Source of the DNA: Candidatus Neomicrothrix sp. UBA2983
GTDB taxonomy: Bacteria; Actinomycetota; Acidimicrobiia; Acidimicrobiales; MedAcidi-G1
DNA length: 64,000 bases
Reading direction: 5' to 3'
NCBI GenBank assembly: GCA_002346745.1
Contig: DEAL01000009.1
Location: 32,178-96,177, forward strand
A program made the position numbers and the translations under genes. Of this stretch, positions 49,841-61,613 are shown in pieces. How positions within the stretch are numbered: position 1 is the first letter of the stretch; the number at the start of each line of letters is the position of its first letter. Below the pieces are notes generated by a model. That model made no database searches and was not told where the DNA came from. It saw only the letters and a list, made by a program, of their open reading frames with translations.

Positions 49841-51403
49841 CTATTCCCACTCGATGGTGCCGGGCGGCTTCGACGTGACGTCGTAGACGACGCGGTTGAC
49901 GCCGTCGACCTCGTTGATGATCCGGCTGGAGAGCGTCTCGAGCAGGTCGTGCGGAAGACGCGCCCAGTCGGCGGTCATGGCGTCCTCGCTGGTGACCGCC
50001 CTGACGATGATGGGCCGGCCGTAGGTGCGCTCATCGCCCATGACGCCCACCGACCGGACGTCGGCCAGCACGGCGAACGACTGCCAGATCTCGCGCTCGA
50101 GGCCGGCCTTGGCGATCTCCTCGCGGACGATCAGGTCGGCGGCCTGGAGTGTCTCGACCTTGTCGGGCGTGACCTCGCCGATGATGCGCACGCCGAGGCC
50201 CGGGCCAGGGAACGGCTGGCGCCACACGATCTCGTCGGGCAGGCCCAGCTGGGAGCCGACGGCCCGCACCTCGTCCTTGAACAGGTTGCGCAGCGGCTCG
50301 ACCAGCTCGAAGTCGAGGTCCTCGGGCAGGCCGCCCACGTTGTGGTGGCTCTTGATCTTGGCGGCGTCCTTGGTGCCCGACTCGATGACGTCCGGGTAGA
50401 GCGTGCCCTGCACGAGGAAGCGGGCATCCTCGATGCCGCCGGAGGCGTCCTCGAAGACCCGGATGAACAGCTCGCCGATGGCCTTGCGCTTGTCCTCGGG
50501 GTCGGTGACGCCGGCGAGGCGCTCGAAGAAGCGGTCGGCGGCCCGCACGTGGATGAGCTCGATGCCCTGATGGCGCTGAAAGGTCTCGACGACCTGCTCG
50601 CCCTCGCCGGCCCGCATCAGGCCGGTGTCGACGAACACACAGGTCAACTGGGGGCCGATGGCCTCGTGGACGAGGGCGGCGGCCACGGCGGAGTCGACGC
50701 CGCCCGAGAGGCCGCAGATGGCCCGGCCGGTGCCGACCTGTTCCCGGATGGCGGCGACCGACGACTCGATGATCGAGTCCATCGTCCAGTCGCCGGCCAC
50801 GCCGCACACGTCGACGAGAAAGCGTCGCAGCACGTCCTGGCCACACGGCGTGTGGTGCACCTCGGGGTGGAACTGGACGCCGTAGAGGCCCCGCTCGGGC
50901 GCCTCGAAGGCCGCCACCGGAGCGTCGGGCGACGAGGCCGTGGTGCGGGCACCGTCGGGGCCGTCGGTGATGGCGTCGAAGTGGCTCATCCACACCGGCT
51001 GCACGCCGGGGCCGGCGTCGGCGAGGAGCGTGCCGGGGTCGCCGACGGAGAGGTCGGTGCGCCCGTATTCGCCCCGCTCGTTGCGTCCCACGTTGCCACC
51101 GCACTGGTGGGCGATCAGCTGGGCGCCGTAGCAGATGCCGAGGATCGGCACGCCCAGGTCGTAGACGCCGGGATCGATGCGGGGGGCGCCGTCGACGTGT
51201 ACCGAGGCCGGGCCGCCCGAGAAGACGATGCCGGTGGGTCGCCGCTCGGCGAACTCGGCGGCGGTCAGGTCGTGCGAGACGATCTCGCTGTAGACGTTCG
51301 CCTCGCGGACCCGCCGGGCGATGAGCTGCGCGTACTGGGCGCCGAAGTCGACGACGAGGACGCGATCGCCGGCGACGGCGGCGCCGAACGAGACGGGGGG
51401 CAT
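49841..51403 (-). CDS. guaA: GMP synthase (glutamine-hydrolysing)
   Basis: A 520-residue enzyme that aminates XMP. The class I glutamine amidotransferase has Cys91 in ILGICYGAQ and His/Glu near FHPEVHHT; the ATP-pyrophosphatase domain has GLSGGVDSAVAA; the C-terminal dimerisation domain ends KPPGTIEWE as usual. It follows guaB3 by 33 bases. The gene order guaB3-guaA is that of mycobacteria, but guaB2 is not between groEL and guaB3 here. Confidence 0.97.
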   Translation of the reverse strand: MPPVSFGAAVAGDRVLVVDFGAQYAQLIARRVREANVYSEIVSHDLTAAEFAERRPTGIVFSGGPASVHVDGAPRIDPGVYDLGVPILGICYGAQLIAHQCGGNVGRNERGEYGRTDLSVGDPGTLLADAGPGVQPVWMSHFDAITDGPDGARTTASSPDAPVAAFEAPERGLYGVQFHPEVHHTPCGQDVLRRFLVDVCGVAGDWTMDSIIESSVAAIREQVGTGRAICGLSGGVDSAVAAALVHEAIGPQLTCVFVDTGLMRAGEGEQVVETFQRHQGIELIHVRAADRFFERLAGVTDPEDKRKAIGELFIRVFEDASGGIEDARFLVQGTLYPDVIESGTKDAAKIKSHHNVGGLPEDLDFELVEPLRNLFKDEVRAVGSQLGLPDEIVWRQPFPGPGLGVRIIGEVTPDKVETLQAADLIVREEIAKAGLEREIWQSFAVLADVRSVGVMGDERTYGRPIIVRAVTSEDAMTADWARLPHDLLETLSSRIINEVDGVNRVVYDVTSKPPGTIEWE

Positions 51404-51436
51404 GCGGTGCGGCGGCGGCCGGGGGTCGGGCCGGGC

Positions 51437-52600
51437 CTAGTGGCCCATGCCCACGCCCTGGGCCTTCTGGAGGGACTTGCCCTCGGTCTGGAGGGCGGGC
51501 GCCACCATGACCTCGGCCTTCTGGAACTCCTTGATGTCGACGTAGCCACAGGTGGCCATCGACGTGCGGAGCGCCCCGAACAGGTTGAGCTTGCCGTCGT
51601 TCTCGTTGGCGGGGCCGACGAGGATCTCCTCGAGCGTGCCGCGCACGGTGGTCTGGACCCTGGCGCCGCGGGGCAGGGTGGGGTGGAACGTAGCCATGCC
51701 CCAGTGGTAGCCGTGGCCGGGCGCCTCGGCGGCAGCGGCCAGCGGCGAGCCGATCATGACGGCGTCGGCGCCGCACACGATGGCCTTGGAGATGTCGCCA
51801 CCGGTGGCCATACCGCCGTCGGCGATGACCTGGCAGTAGACGCCGGTCTCGTCAAGGTGGCGCATCCGGGCGGCCCGCACGTCGGCGATGGCGGTGGCCT
51901 GGGGGACGCCGAGGCCGAGCACGCCGCGGGTGGTGCAGGCGTGGCCGGGACCGACACCCACGAGGATGCCGGCGGCGCCGGTGCGCATGAGGTGCAGGGC
52001 GGCCTTGTAGGTGGAGCAGCCGCCGACGATGACGGGCATGTCGAGGCCGCGGATGAAGGTCTTGAGGTTGAGCGGCTCGACGGTGGTCGAGACGTGCTCG
52101 GCGGAGACGACGGTGCCCTGGATGACGAGCATGTCCAGTTCGCCCTCGAGGATGTGGGGCAGGAAGGCCTCGGTGCGCTGCGGGGTGACCGAGGCACACG
52201 ACACGACGCCGGCGTCGTTGATCTCGCTGATCCGCTGGGTGACCAGCTCGGGGCGGACGGGCTCCTGGTAGAGCTCCTGCATCCGCGGGGTGGCCTTCTC
52301 GACGGGCTGGGAGGCGATCTCGGCGAGCACGCTGTCGGCGTCCTCGAAGCGGGTCCAGAGGCCCTCGAGGTTGAGTACGCCGACGCCGCCGAGGCGGCCG
52401 ATGGCGACGGCCGTGGCGGGGCTGACGACGCCGTCCATGGCCGAGGCCATGAGGGGCAGGTCGAAACGGTAGGCATCGATCTGCCAGGAGATGTCGACGT
52501 CCTCGGGGTCGCGTGTGCGGCGGCTCGGCACGATGGCGATGTCATCGAAGCCGTACGCCCGACGACCGCTCTTGCCCAGCCCGATCTCGATCTCCGGCAT
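51437..52600 (-). CDS. guaB3: GuaB3-family IMP dehydrogenase-related protein
   Basis: A 387-residue GuaB3, an IMPDH/GMPR-related barrel without CBS domains. The catalytic cysteine loop is GPGHACTTRGVLG (Cys-Thr-Thr), DGGMATGGD and GADAVMIGSPLA bind phosphate. Cyanobacterial and actinobacterial GuaB3 proteins have been reported to act as GMP reductases; that activity here is inferred. An AGGGA lies about 9 bases before ATG. The promoter with a TAAACT -10 lies about 38 bases upstream. Confidence 0.93.
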   Translation of the reverse strand: MPEIEIGLGKSGRRAYGFDDIAIVPSRRTRDPEDVDISWQIDAYRFDLPLMASAMDGVVSPATAVAIGRLGGVGVLNLEGLWTRFEDADSVLAEIASQPVEKATPRMQELYQEPVRPELVTQRISEINDAGVVSCASVTPQRTEAFLPHILEGELDMLVIQGTVVSAEHVSTTVEPLNLKTFIRGLDMPVIVGGCSTYKAALHLMRTGAAGILVGVGPGHACTTRGVLGLGVPQATAIADVRAARMRHLDETGVYCQVIADGGMATGGDISKAIVCGADAVMIGSPLAAAAEAPGHGYHWGMATFHPTLPRGARVQTTVRGTLEEILVGPANENDGKLNLFGALRTSMATCGYVDIKEFQKAEVMVAPALQTEGKSLQKAQGVGMGH

Positions 52601-52638
52601 GCCTGTGGTCCCTTGTTCGCGCCCGTGGAGAAGGGGCG

Positions 52639-52644
52639 AGTTTA
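52639..52644 (-). promoter_or_regulatory. -10 hexamer of the guaB3-guaA operon
   Basis: TAAACT on the minus strand, 38 bases before ATG, leaving a short leader with a Shine-Dalgarno. It contrasts with the leaderless genes. No clear -35. Confidence 0.5.
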
Positions 52645-52729
52645 GCCGTCCGGGAGTCTGCGGCAGGGAGGGTGACGGTGCGTTTCGCGGCGCCCCCGGC
52701 CGGGGTGTGGGACGTCGCTGCCGCGGCGC

Positions 52730-54146
<1,417 letters not shown>

Positions 54147-54160
<14 letters not shown>

Positions 54161-54860
54161 CGACGCGAACATACCCGAGGGGGTCGTCTACCCCCAGTGT
54201 CAGGCAGAGCAGCTGGCGCAGCATGGCCGCCGTGGCTCCCCACACGGTGTCGCCTACCAGTTCGAAGAAGGTGATGCGCCACGGCCCGCCGGGGAAGTCC
54301 CACTCCTCCTCCCGGTACACCCCGTCGAGGAGCAGTTCGGCCAGGGGCACGTGGAGGACCGCCTCGACCTCGTCGGGGTTGGCAACCAGGTCGGGCCGGC
54401 CGGGCAGCAGCGCCACGAACGGGTGGATGATGCTGCCGCTGCCGACGGTGGTGAGCAGGTCGAGGTGGCCCACGAGCCTCGGCACCGTGGGGCCCAGGCC
54501 GGTCTCCTCGGTGGCCTCCCGCAGGGCGGTGGACCACAGATCGGGGTCGTCGGCGTCGTGGCGGCCGCCGGGAAAGCTGACCTCGTGGGTGTGGGAGGCC
54601 AGGCGGGGCGACCGGCGGGTGAGCACCACGTGGGGGCCGTCGTCGTCGTAGAGGGCCACGAGGACCCCGGCAGCCTGCTCCTCGCCGGTGTGCTGTCGGC
54701 CTCGGACGCCGGCGGGCTGTCGACCCTCAACGGCGGCGAGGACCCGGTCGAGGGTCAAGGTGCGGTCGGCTACGCCGGCCCAGGGCGCCGGGTCGCCGGG
54801 TCGCCAGCCGTCGGGACGGGGGATCAGCTGCGGCCCGCCGCGGCCCGGCGGGCCGCTCAC
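54147..54860 (-). CDS. CoA-type Nudix hydrolase
   Basis: A 237-residue Nudix protein of the CoA diphosphatase type (NudL/YeaB-like). VVLTRRSPRLASHTHEVSFPGG precedes the Nudix box, which reads GRHDADDPDLWSTALREATEETGL with the REAxEE core. The motif before the box matches UPF0035-type members that cleave CoA to 3',5'-ADP and phosphopantetheine. GTG 54860 was chosen; a longer frame upstream is not family-like. The 3' end overlaps the decarboxylase start by 14 bases. Confidence 0.85.
54168..54173 (-). promoter_or_regulatory. -10 hexamer, PLP decarboxylase (leaderless)
   Basis: TATGTT on the minus strand, 7 bases before ATG 54160 and inside the 3' end of the Nudix gene. It decides the start. Confidence 0.5.
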
Positions 54861-54894
54861 GCCGATTCTCGGCGGTCCGGACGTGTCGATGTGC

Positions 54895-55188
54895 TCACGC
54901 CTCGGCCAGGTCGGCCAGCAGGTCGGTGAGCCCGCCGTCGGCGAGGCCCTCCGCCACCTCGAGCGGGACCGTGGTGCCCTTCTCCCAGCCCTGCCAGATT
55001 TCGGCCAGGCCGGCGGCACGGTCGCCGCCACGGTCGCCGGAAGTGGCCAGCAGTTCGGGCAGGCGGCCGGTCTTGAGGTTGGCGAGCATCCGGCCCGGCA
55101 GGGTCTCGCCCCGAATCCACTCGTCGAACTGCCCTGCCAGCTTCGCCGGGTCCGGCGCCGGCCGGGGGTCGTCGACGGCCTCGTCCAT
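54895..55188 (-). CDS. Hypothetical protein, 97 residues
   Basis: A small acidic, mostly helical protein (IRGETLPGRMLANLKTG, AAGLAEIWQGWEKG, GGLTDLLADLAEA). It has no membrane segment or recognised domain. ATG 55188 has a TACCCT hexamer 6 bases upstream and no Shine-Dalgarno, which supports it as a leaderless gene. It lies 34 bases before the Nudix gene on the same strand and just downstream of the groEL terminator. Function unknown. Confidence 0.65.
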   Translation of the reverse strand: MDEAVDDPRPAPDPAKLAGQFDEWIRGETLPGRMLANLKTGRLPELLATSGDRGGDRAAGLAEIWQGWEKGTTVPLEVAEGLADGGLTDLLADLAEA

Positions 55189-55194
55189 CCCCGG

Positions 55195-55200
55195 AGGGTA
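55195..55200 (-). promoter_or_regulatory. -10 hexamer, 97-residue protein gene (leaderless)
   Basis: TACCCT on the minus strand, 6 bases before ATG 55188. It probably also serves the following Nudix gene. Confidence 0.5.
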
Positions 55201-55210
55201 CCGCCGCCCC

Positions 55211-55247
55211 CGAAAACGAGGGGAGCCGGGCCCTGCGGCCCGGCTCC
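55211..55247 (-). terminator. Intrinsic terminator of groES-groEL
   Basis: A perfect 11-bp stem GGAGCCGGGCC with a 4-base loop (55222-55247), followed on the minus strand by CCTCGTTTTCG. It sits 37 bases after the groEL stop and separates it from the 97-residue gene. Confidence 0.8.
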
Positions 55248-55283
55248 ACCTCGAAGGGTCGCCCCGGAGGGGCGGGTCCCTCG

Positions 55284-56924
<1,641 letters not shown>

Positions 56925-56931
56925 CGGGCGC

Positions 56932-57222
56932 CTACTTGAGGATGGCGAGGACGTCGCGGGCGTTGAGGATCAGGAGGTCCTCCCCGCCGACAGTGATCTC
57001 GGTGCCGCCGTACTTGCTGTAGACGACGGTGTCGCCCTCGGCGACGTCCATCGGCACCAGCTCGCCGGTGTTCTCGGAGCGACGGCCGGGGCCGACGGCC
57101 AGCACGTCACCCTGCTGGGGCTTCTCCTTGGCGGTGTCGGGGATCACCAGACCGCTGGCCGTGGTGGCCTCGAAATCGCTGGGACGGACCACGATGCGGT
57201 CCTCCAGGGGCTGCAGGTTCAT
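56932..57222 (-). CDS. groS: Co-chaperonin GroES
   Basis: A 96-residue 10-kDa co-chaperonin. NLQPLEDRIVVRPSD opens it, and the mobile loop (TTASGLVIPDTAKEKPQQG) with the later GDTVVYSKYGGTEI complete the signature. It is first of the operon with groEL, behind one promoter and a CIRCE. Confidence 0.97.
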   Translation of the reverse strand: MNLQPLEDRIVVRPSDFEATTASGLVIPDTAKEKPQQGDVLAVGPGRRSENTGELVPMDVAEGDTVVYSKYGGTEITVGGEDLLILNARDVLAILK

Positions 57223-57284
57223 CGAACGCTTCTTCCCTCTTCGTTGATCGGAACGACGACCGGGATGGCCGCCGGATGGGCGTC

Positions 57285-57301
57285 GAGTGCCCTTGGCACT
57301 C
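57285..57301 (-). promoter_or_regulatory. Extra CIRCE-like half-site overlapping the operator
   Basis: GAGTGC (57285-57290) pairs with GCACTC (57296-57301), the left arm of the CIRCE, across 5 bases. It repeats half of the operator just inside the leader. Confidence 0.4.
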
Positions 57302-57319
57302 TCGGTTGACGAGTGCCAA
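57293..57319 (-). promoter_or_regulatory. CIRCE operator upstream of groES-groEL
   Basis: TTGGCACTC - 9 bases - GAGTGCCAA, identical arms to the CIRCE at 15878. HrcA binding is expected. It lies 71-97 bases before ATG of groES. Confidence 0.95.
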
Positions 57320-57347
57320 CGATACGGTCGCCTCTCCGGCCTCCCAA
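57319..57347 (-). promoter_or_regulatory. Promoter of groES-groEL
   Basis: On the minus strand TTGGGA, a 17-base spacer, then TATCGT, whose last base touches the CIRCE. HrcA at the operator would block initiation. Confidence 0.65.
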
Positions 57348-57383
57348 CGTGTCAGGGCGGCGTTTTCGCCCCACATCACCTGA

Positions 57384-58415
57384 TCAGGAGATGAGGGGGA
57401 GGCCCTGGTTGGGATCGGCGCCGGTGTCGAGGGGGCTGGGGCCGAACATCGAGAGACGCCACCAGCCGGCCGCCGCCACCATGGCGGCGTTGTCGGTGCA
57501 CATCGAACGCGACGGCAGGAACGCCCGCACGCCCAGCGACTCGCACTCGTCGAGGAACGCCTCCCGCAGTCGGGAGTTGGCCGCCACGCCGCCGCCCAGG
57601 CACGCCCCCCTCGCCCCGGTCGCCTCGACGGCCCAGCGGGCCTTCGTGACGAGGGCGTCCACCACGGCCTCCTGGAACGATGCCGCCACGTCGGCGGTCG
57701 GGACGTCGGGCTCGTTGCGTACGTGGTTGACGACCGCGGTCTTGAGGCCGCTGAACGAGAAGGCAAAGCGCCGGTCGTCGGGCAGGGTGTCCGGGTTCTC
57801 CTGGACCAGCGACCGGGGGTACGCGAACGCCGTCGGATCGCCGTCGCCGGCCAGCCGGTCAATCACGGGGCCGCCCGGATAGCCGAGGCCCAGGTAGCGG
57901 GCCACCTTGTCGAAGGCCTCGCCGGCGGCGTCGTCCAGCGTCGAGCCCAGCAGCCGGTACCGGCAGTGGTCCTCCATGAGTACGAGCATCGTGTGGCCGC
58001 CGGACACCAGCAGCACGACCAGCGGCAACTCGAGGTCAGGCTCCTCCACGAACGAGGCGTAGAGGTGCGCCTCGAGGTGGTTGACCGACACGAACGGCAC
58101 GCCCCACACCAGCGACAGCGCCTTGGCGGCGCTCACGCCGATCAGCAGCGAACCGGCCAGGCCGGGACCGGTCGTGGCGGCCACGGCGTCCAGGTCGGCC
58201 CCGTCGGCGCCCGCCGACACCAGCGCCTCGGCAACCACCGGCACCAGGTCCTCGACATGGGCACGGCCGGCGATCTCGGGCACCACCCCGCCGAACGGGG
58301 CGTGGCGCTCGACCTGGCTGGACACCACCGAGGAGCGCACCAGCTGGGCGCGCTCGACCACGGCGGCGGCCGTCTCGTCGCAGGAGGTCTCGATGCCAAG
58401 GATCACGTCGGTCAC
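57384..58415 (-). CDS. tsaD: tRNA threonylcarbamoyladenosine synthase subunit TsaD
   Basis: A 343-residue ASKHA-fold transferase for t6A on ANN-decoding tRNAs. The metal-binding NHLEAH motif, LLVSGGHTML, GEAFDKVARYLGLGYPGGP and the C-terminal CTDNAAMVAAAG are all present. GTG 58415 overlaps the rimI stop (GTGA). It is the last gene of the tsaE-tsaB-rimI-tsaD operon and, as in mycobacteria, groES follows next downstream on the same strand. Confidence 0.97.
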   Translation of the reverse strand: MTDVILGIETSCDETAAAVVERAQLVRSSVVSSQVERHAPFGGVVPEIAGRAHVEDLVPVVAEALVSAGADGADLDAVAATTGPGLAGSLLIGVSAAKALSLVWGVPFVSVNHLEAHLYASFVEEPDLELPLVVLLVSGGHTMLVLMEDHCRYRLLGSTLDDAAGEAFDKVARYLGLGYPGGPVIDRLAGDGDPTAFAYPRSLVQENPDTLPDDRRFAFSFSGLKTAVVNHVRNEPDVPTADVAASFQEAVVDALVTKARWAVEATGARGACLGGGVAANSRLREAFLDECESLGVRAFLPSRSMCTDNAAMVAAAGWWRLSMFGPSPLDTGADPNQGLPLIS

Positions 58416-58951
58416 GGGCGGGCCTCCTGCTCGGCGACGTCCACCCGGGCGAGGAACGCCGGTTCGCCGATGTCGTGCGCCCACATGACGAGGGCGTCCT
58501 CGCGGCCGTCGTCGCCGGCCGGGTTGTAGTAGTCGGGGCGCACCCCTGCCGGGGCGAAGCCGAAGCGCCGGTACAGGTCGACCGCCCGCCGGTTCGACGC
58601 CCGCACCTCGAGGGTCATGGCGTCGAGCCCCCGGGCAACCGCCTCACGGCACAGCGCCGCCACCAGCCGGGCGCCGATGCCGCTCCCCTGCTCGTCGGGC
58701 AGGACCGCCACGGTCGTGACGTGGGCCTCGTCGACGGCCACCGTGAACGCGGCGTGGCCGACCACCGCCCCTGACCGCTCGGCCACCAGGTGCACCCAGC
58801 GCTCGGTGTCGCGCAGCTGGCCGGCCACGAACTCCGGCGCCCACGGATCCGGGTAGACCAGCGTGTCGATGCCGCGAACCACGTCCAGGTCGGCGTCGGC
58901 CATGGGCCGCAGCACCACGTCGCCCGAGGGGGGCGCCCCGATGGCACTCAC
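58412..58951 (-). CDS. rimI: Ribosomal-protein-alanine acetyltransferase (RimI family)
   Basis: A 179-residue GNAT. The acetyl-CoA loop QGSGIGARLVAAL and the C-terminal NRRAVDLYRRFGFAPAGVRPDYY are typical of RimI. It acetylates the N-terminus of ribosomal protein S18 in other bacteria, though actinobacterial members may be broader. GTG 58951 overlaps the tsaB stop (GTGA). Its place in the tsa cluster is conserved. Confidence 0.92.
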   Translation of the reverse strand: MSAIGAPPSGDVVLRPMADADLDVVRGIDTLVYPDPWAPEFVAGQLRDTERWVHLVAERSGAVVGHAAFTVAVDEAHVTTVAVLPDEQGSGIGARLVAALCREAVARGLDAMTLEVRASNRRAVDLYRRFGFAPAGVRPDYYNPAGDDGREDALVMWAHDIGEPAFLARVDVAEQEARP

Positions 58952-59649
58952 GCCCCGCCCTCCCGGGTCGACCAGTTGATCTCGGCGTCCGGCTTGCGCA
59001 GGTACACCGGCTCGAGCTCCCAGGGCTGCACGAACTCCTCGCGCATGGCCCGGGCGTGCGCCAGCTGCACCAGCGCCCGGGCACTCGGCAGGGCCAGTCC
59101 CTGCTCGGCCATCTCGACCCGGCCGAGGTCGTGGAACGTGTCGGCATAGCGCAGGGCGCCGTCGCCCAACAGCAGCGTCGGCTCGTCCAGCGCCGTGAGT
59201 TCCGCCGCCAGGTCGTCCGGGGTGCAGACGTTCACGTCGCGCACCCGCTGGATGCCACCCGGCACGCGGCGGAACAGGGCGGTGAACAGTTCGCCGCGGC
59301 GAGCGTCGAGGGCCGTCACGATGAGGCGGCTGGTCCACCGGGCCGGGAACGCCATCAGGTCCGGGCTGGTGATCGGGATCATCGGCACGCCGAGGGCGTG
59401 CGCCATCGAGACGGCCGTGGCGATCCCCACCCGGAGGCCCGTGAACAGCCCCGGCCCGACGTCGACGGCGATGGCCCCGAGGTCCGACAGCTCGATGCCG
59501 GCCTGGCGCCGCACGAAGTCGATCTGGGGGGCGAGGTGTTCGGCGTGGCGGCGGCCCTTGGCGGCGTGGGCCGACGCCAGGACGCCTTCGTGCCCGCCGA
59601 TGGCGCAGCCCACCTGGCTGCCGGCGCTCTCGATGCCGAGGATCAGCAT
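58948..59649 (-). CDS. tsaB: t6A synthesis subunit TsaB
   Basis: A 233-residue non-catalytic ASKHA homologue of TsaD that scaffolds the TsaBDE complex. LILGIESAGSQVGCAIG opens it and VDVGPGLFTGLRVGIATA is the central motif. ATG 59649 overlaps the tsaE 3' end by 7 bases. Family length is normal. Confidence 0.95.
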   Translation of the reverse strand: MLILGIESAGSQVGCAIGGHEGVLASAHAAKGRRHAEHLAPQIDFVRRQAGIELSDLGAIAVDVGPGLFTGLRVGIATAVSMAHALGVPMIPITSPDLMAFPARWTSRLIVTALDARRGELFTALFRRVPGGIQRVRDVNVCTPDDLAAELTALDEPTLLLGDGALRYADTFHDLGRVEMAEQGLALPSARALVQLAHARAMREEFVQPWELEPVYLRKPDAEINWSTREGGA

Positions 59650-60143
59650 CCCGGTTCCTCCCCGTCGCCGCCCGCCGACGCGAGCGCCTCGAGCGAAACG
59701 GCCCGGGCCTGCCACTCGGGGCCGACCGTCCGGAACTCGATGGTCCGGTCGTCGGGACCGTCGCCGAGTTGCAGGCGCACCTCGAGGTAGCCGCCGGGCA
59801 GGGCGCCGGCAATGGCGTCGCCCCACTCGACGAGGGTCACCGCCCGGTCGTCGACCAGTTCGGGCAGGCCCAGGTCGGCGACCTCGTCGATGTGCCCGAG
59901 GCGGTACACGTCGAGGTGGTTGACGACCAGCGAGCCCTCGTAGCGGTTGGCGATCGTGAACGTCGGCGAGGTGACCGGCGTGGTCACGCCGAGGGCCTCG
60001 CCGAGGCCCTGGGTGAAGGTGGTCTTGCCGGCGCCCAGGTCGCCACACAGCACGATCAGGTCGCCGGACCGTACGAGGGTGGCCAGGCGGGCCGCCACGA
60101 CCTGGGTGGCCGCGGCCGAATCGGTGCGGACGGCGGCGCTCAT
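59643..60143 (-). CDS. tsaE: t6A synthesis ATPase subunit TsaE
   Basis: A 166-residue P-loop ATPase. Walker A is GDLGAGKTTFTQGLG, with SPTFTIANRYEG and HLDVYRL following. It resets the TsaBD complex by ATP hydrolysis. ATG 60143 overlaps the UDG stop (ATGA). Confidence 0.96.
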   Translation of the reverse strand: MSAAVRTDSAAATQVVAARLATLVRSGDLIVLCGDLGAGKTTFTQGLGEALGVTTPVTSPTFTIANRYEGSLVVNHLDVYRLGHIDEVADLGLPELVDDRAVTLVEWGDAIAGALPGGYLEVRLQLGDGPDDRTIEFRTVGPEWQARAVSLEALASAGGDGEEPGC

Positions 60144-60724
60144 GCGGCCACCAGTTTCTTGGCGCGCACCAGGTCGGCGCGCATCTTCGCCAGGACGTCG
60201 GCGCCGCCCCGCAGGGCGGCCGCCGGGTGGAACGTCGGCACCAGGTGCCGGCCGCCGAAATGGTAGGCCTGCCCGCGGAGCTTGGTGATCCCGGTGTCGG
60301 TGTCGAGCAGCAGCCTGGCGGCGAAGTTGCCGAGCGTGACGACCACCGTCGGATCGATGAGCTCGAGCTGCTCCTCCAACCACGGGCGGCAGGCGGCGAT
60401 CTCGTCGGGCTTCGGGTCGCGATTGCCGGGGGGACGGCACTTCACCACGTTGGCGATGTAGCAGTCGCTGCGGTCGAGGCCGACCTCCTCGCGCAGGAGC
60501 TGGTCGAGGAGCTGGCCGGAGCGGCCCACGAACGGGAGGCCCTGCTCGTCCTCCCGGGCGCCCGGGCCCTCGCCCACGAACATGAGGTCGGCGTCGGGGG
60601 CGCCGGTCCCGAACACCACCTGGGTGCGGCCCTCGGCGAGGCCGCAGCGCGTGCAGCCGGCGGCCTCGTCGGCCAGCAGAGCCAGGCGGGCGGGCGCGTC
60701 GGCGGTGGGACTCGAGGTGGGCAC
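60140..60724 (-). CDS. Uracil-DNA glycosylase, family 4
   Basis: A 194-residue iron-sulfur UDG. Cys24, Cys27, Cys96 and Cys112 have the family-4 cluster spacing. GEGPGAREDEQGLPFVGRSGQLL is motif 1 and TFHPAAAL motif 2. GTG 60724 has a TACGCT hexamer 6 bases upstream, making it the head of a transcript through tsaE-tsaD. In mycobacteria alr directly precedes tsaE; here UDG, a P1 peptidase and a glycosyltransferase are inserted. Confidence 0.95.
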   Translation of the reverse strand: MPTSSPTADAPARLALLADEAAGCTRCGLAEGRTQVVFGTGAPDADLMFVGEGPGAREDEQGLPFVGRSGQLLDQLLREEVGLDRSDCYIANVVKCRPPGNRDPKPDEIAACRPWLEEQLELIDPTVVVTLGNFAARLLLDTDTGITKLRGQAYHFGGRHLVPTFHPAAALRGGADVLAKMRADLVRAKKLVAA

Positions 60725-60730
60725 CCGTCA

Positions 60731-60736
60731 AGCGTA
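60731..60736 (-). promoter_or_regulatory. -10 hexamer, UDG-tsa operon (leaderless)
   Basis: TACGCT on the minus strand, 6 bases before GTG 60724. It lies in the 22-base gap after the P1 peptidase gene. Confidence 0.5.
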
Positions 60737-60746
60737 CCGACGGGCG

Positions 60747-61613
60747 TCAGCAGGCGACCCGGACCGCCCGCTCCACGGCGGCCGCGGCCAGGACCCGGAC
60801 CAGGTCGGTGGCAGCCGGCGTCGTGCCGGTGGCCGCGGCGACCAGGGCATCGCCGTCGGTGGACAGATGGGCGGGAAACAGTGCCCGGGCCAGGCCATCG
60901 TGGCCGGCCTGGGCGACCAGGTGGCACTCGCCCTTCGACAGGGCGGCGTTGGTGGCGACCAGGCCGATCGTCGTGTGCTGGCGTCCGCCGAACGGGGCCA
61001 CCTCGTCGTCGGGCCAGGCGGCGAAGGTGCCGTCGGCGACAGCCGCCGAGGCCGTCCCGTCGTCGGGGTCGCCGCCCGCGTTCACCGCCAGGATCGCCGT
61101 CACCGTGACCTCGCCCCTCGCAGTGGAGGCGATCCCGATGCCGCCGGGCCGTGCCCGGTCGCGGCCCCGCCAGGTGCCGACGGTGGCACCGGTTCCGGCA
61201 CCGATTCGGCCGGACGCCACCTCGTCCGACGCCGCCTCGGCTGCCGAACGGCCCTCGGCCGCTCCGGGGCGCACCGCGCCGTCGCCCTCCAGCAGGTCGA
61301 ACAGGGCCATCGCGACCACGATCGGCACCGGTCCGGCACCCGTCGGGAACCCCACGCCGGCGGCCTCGAGGTGGGCGACCACGCCGTCGGCGGCGGCCAG
61401 GCCGAACGCCGACCCGCCGGCCAACACGACGGCGTCCAGGCGGCCGACGGTGCGCTCCGGCGCCAGCAGGTCGAACTCGCGCGTGGCCGGGGCGCCGCCG
61501 CGCACCTCGCCCGAGGCGACGGTGCCCTCGGGCAGCAGCGCCACGGTGCAGCCGGTGCGGGCCACCTCATCGGTCCAGTGGCCGACGCGCACGCCGTCGA
61601 TCGGAATCCTCAC
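60747..61613 (-). CDS. P1/DmpA-family peptidase
   Basis: A 288-residue Ntn-type aminopeptidase of MEROPS S58 (DmpA/P1). VGHWTDEVARTGCTVALLPEG opens it; VLAGGSAFGLAAADGV and the autocleavage region with VATNAALSKGE are the family motifs. These enzymes cleave small peptides and beta-aminopeptides. GTG 61613 overlaps the stop of the preceding glycosyltransferase (GTGA). A role in the tsa context is not apparent. Confidence 0.85.
   Translation of the reverse strand: MRIPIDGVRVGHWTDEVARTGCTVALLPEGTVASGEVRGGAPATREFDLLAPERTVGRLDAVVLAGGSAFGLAAADGVVAHLEAAGVGFPTGAGPVPIVVAMALFDLLEGDGAVRPGAAEGRSAAEAASDEVASGRIGAGTGATVGTWRGRDRARPGGIGIASTARGEVTVTAILAVNAGGDPDDGTASAAVADGTFAAWPDDEVAPFGGRQHTTIGLVATNAALSKGECHLVAQAGHDGLARALFPAHLSTDGDALVAAATGTTPAATDLVRVLAAAAVERAVRVAC

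Noticed and set aside
49949..52645. 898-codon open frame antisense to guaA and guaB3
   Set aside because: Same mirror effect over two conserved purine genes.
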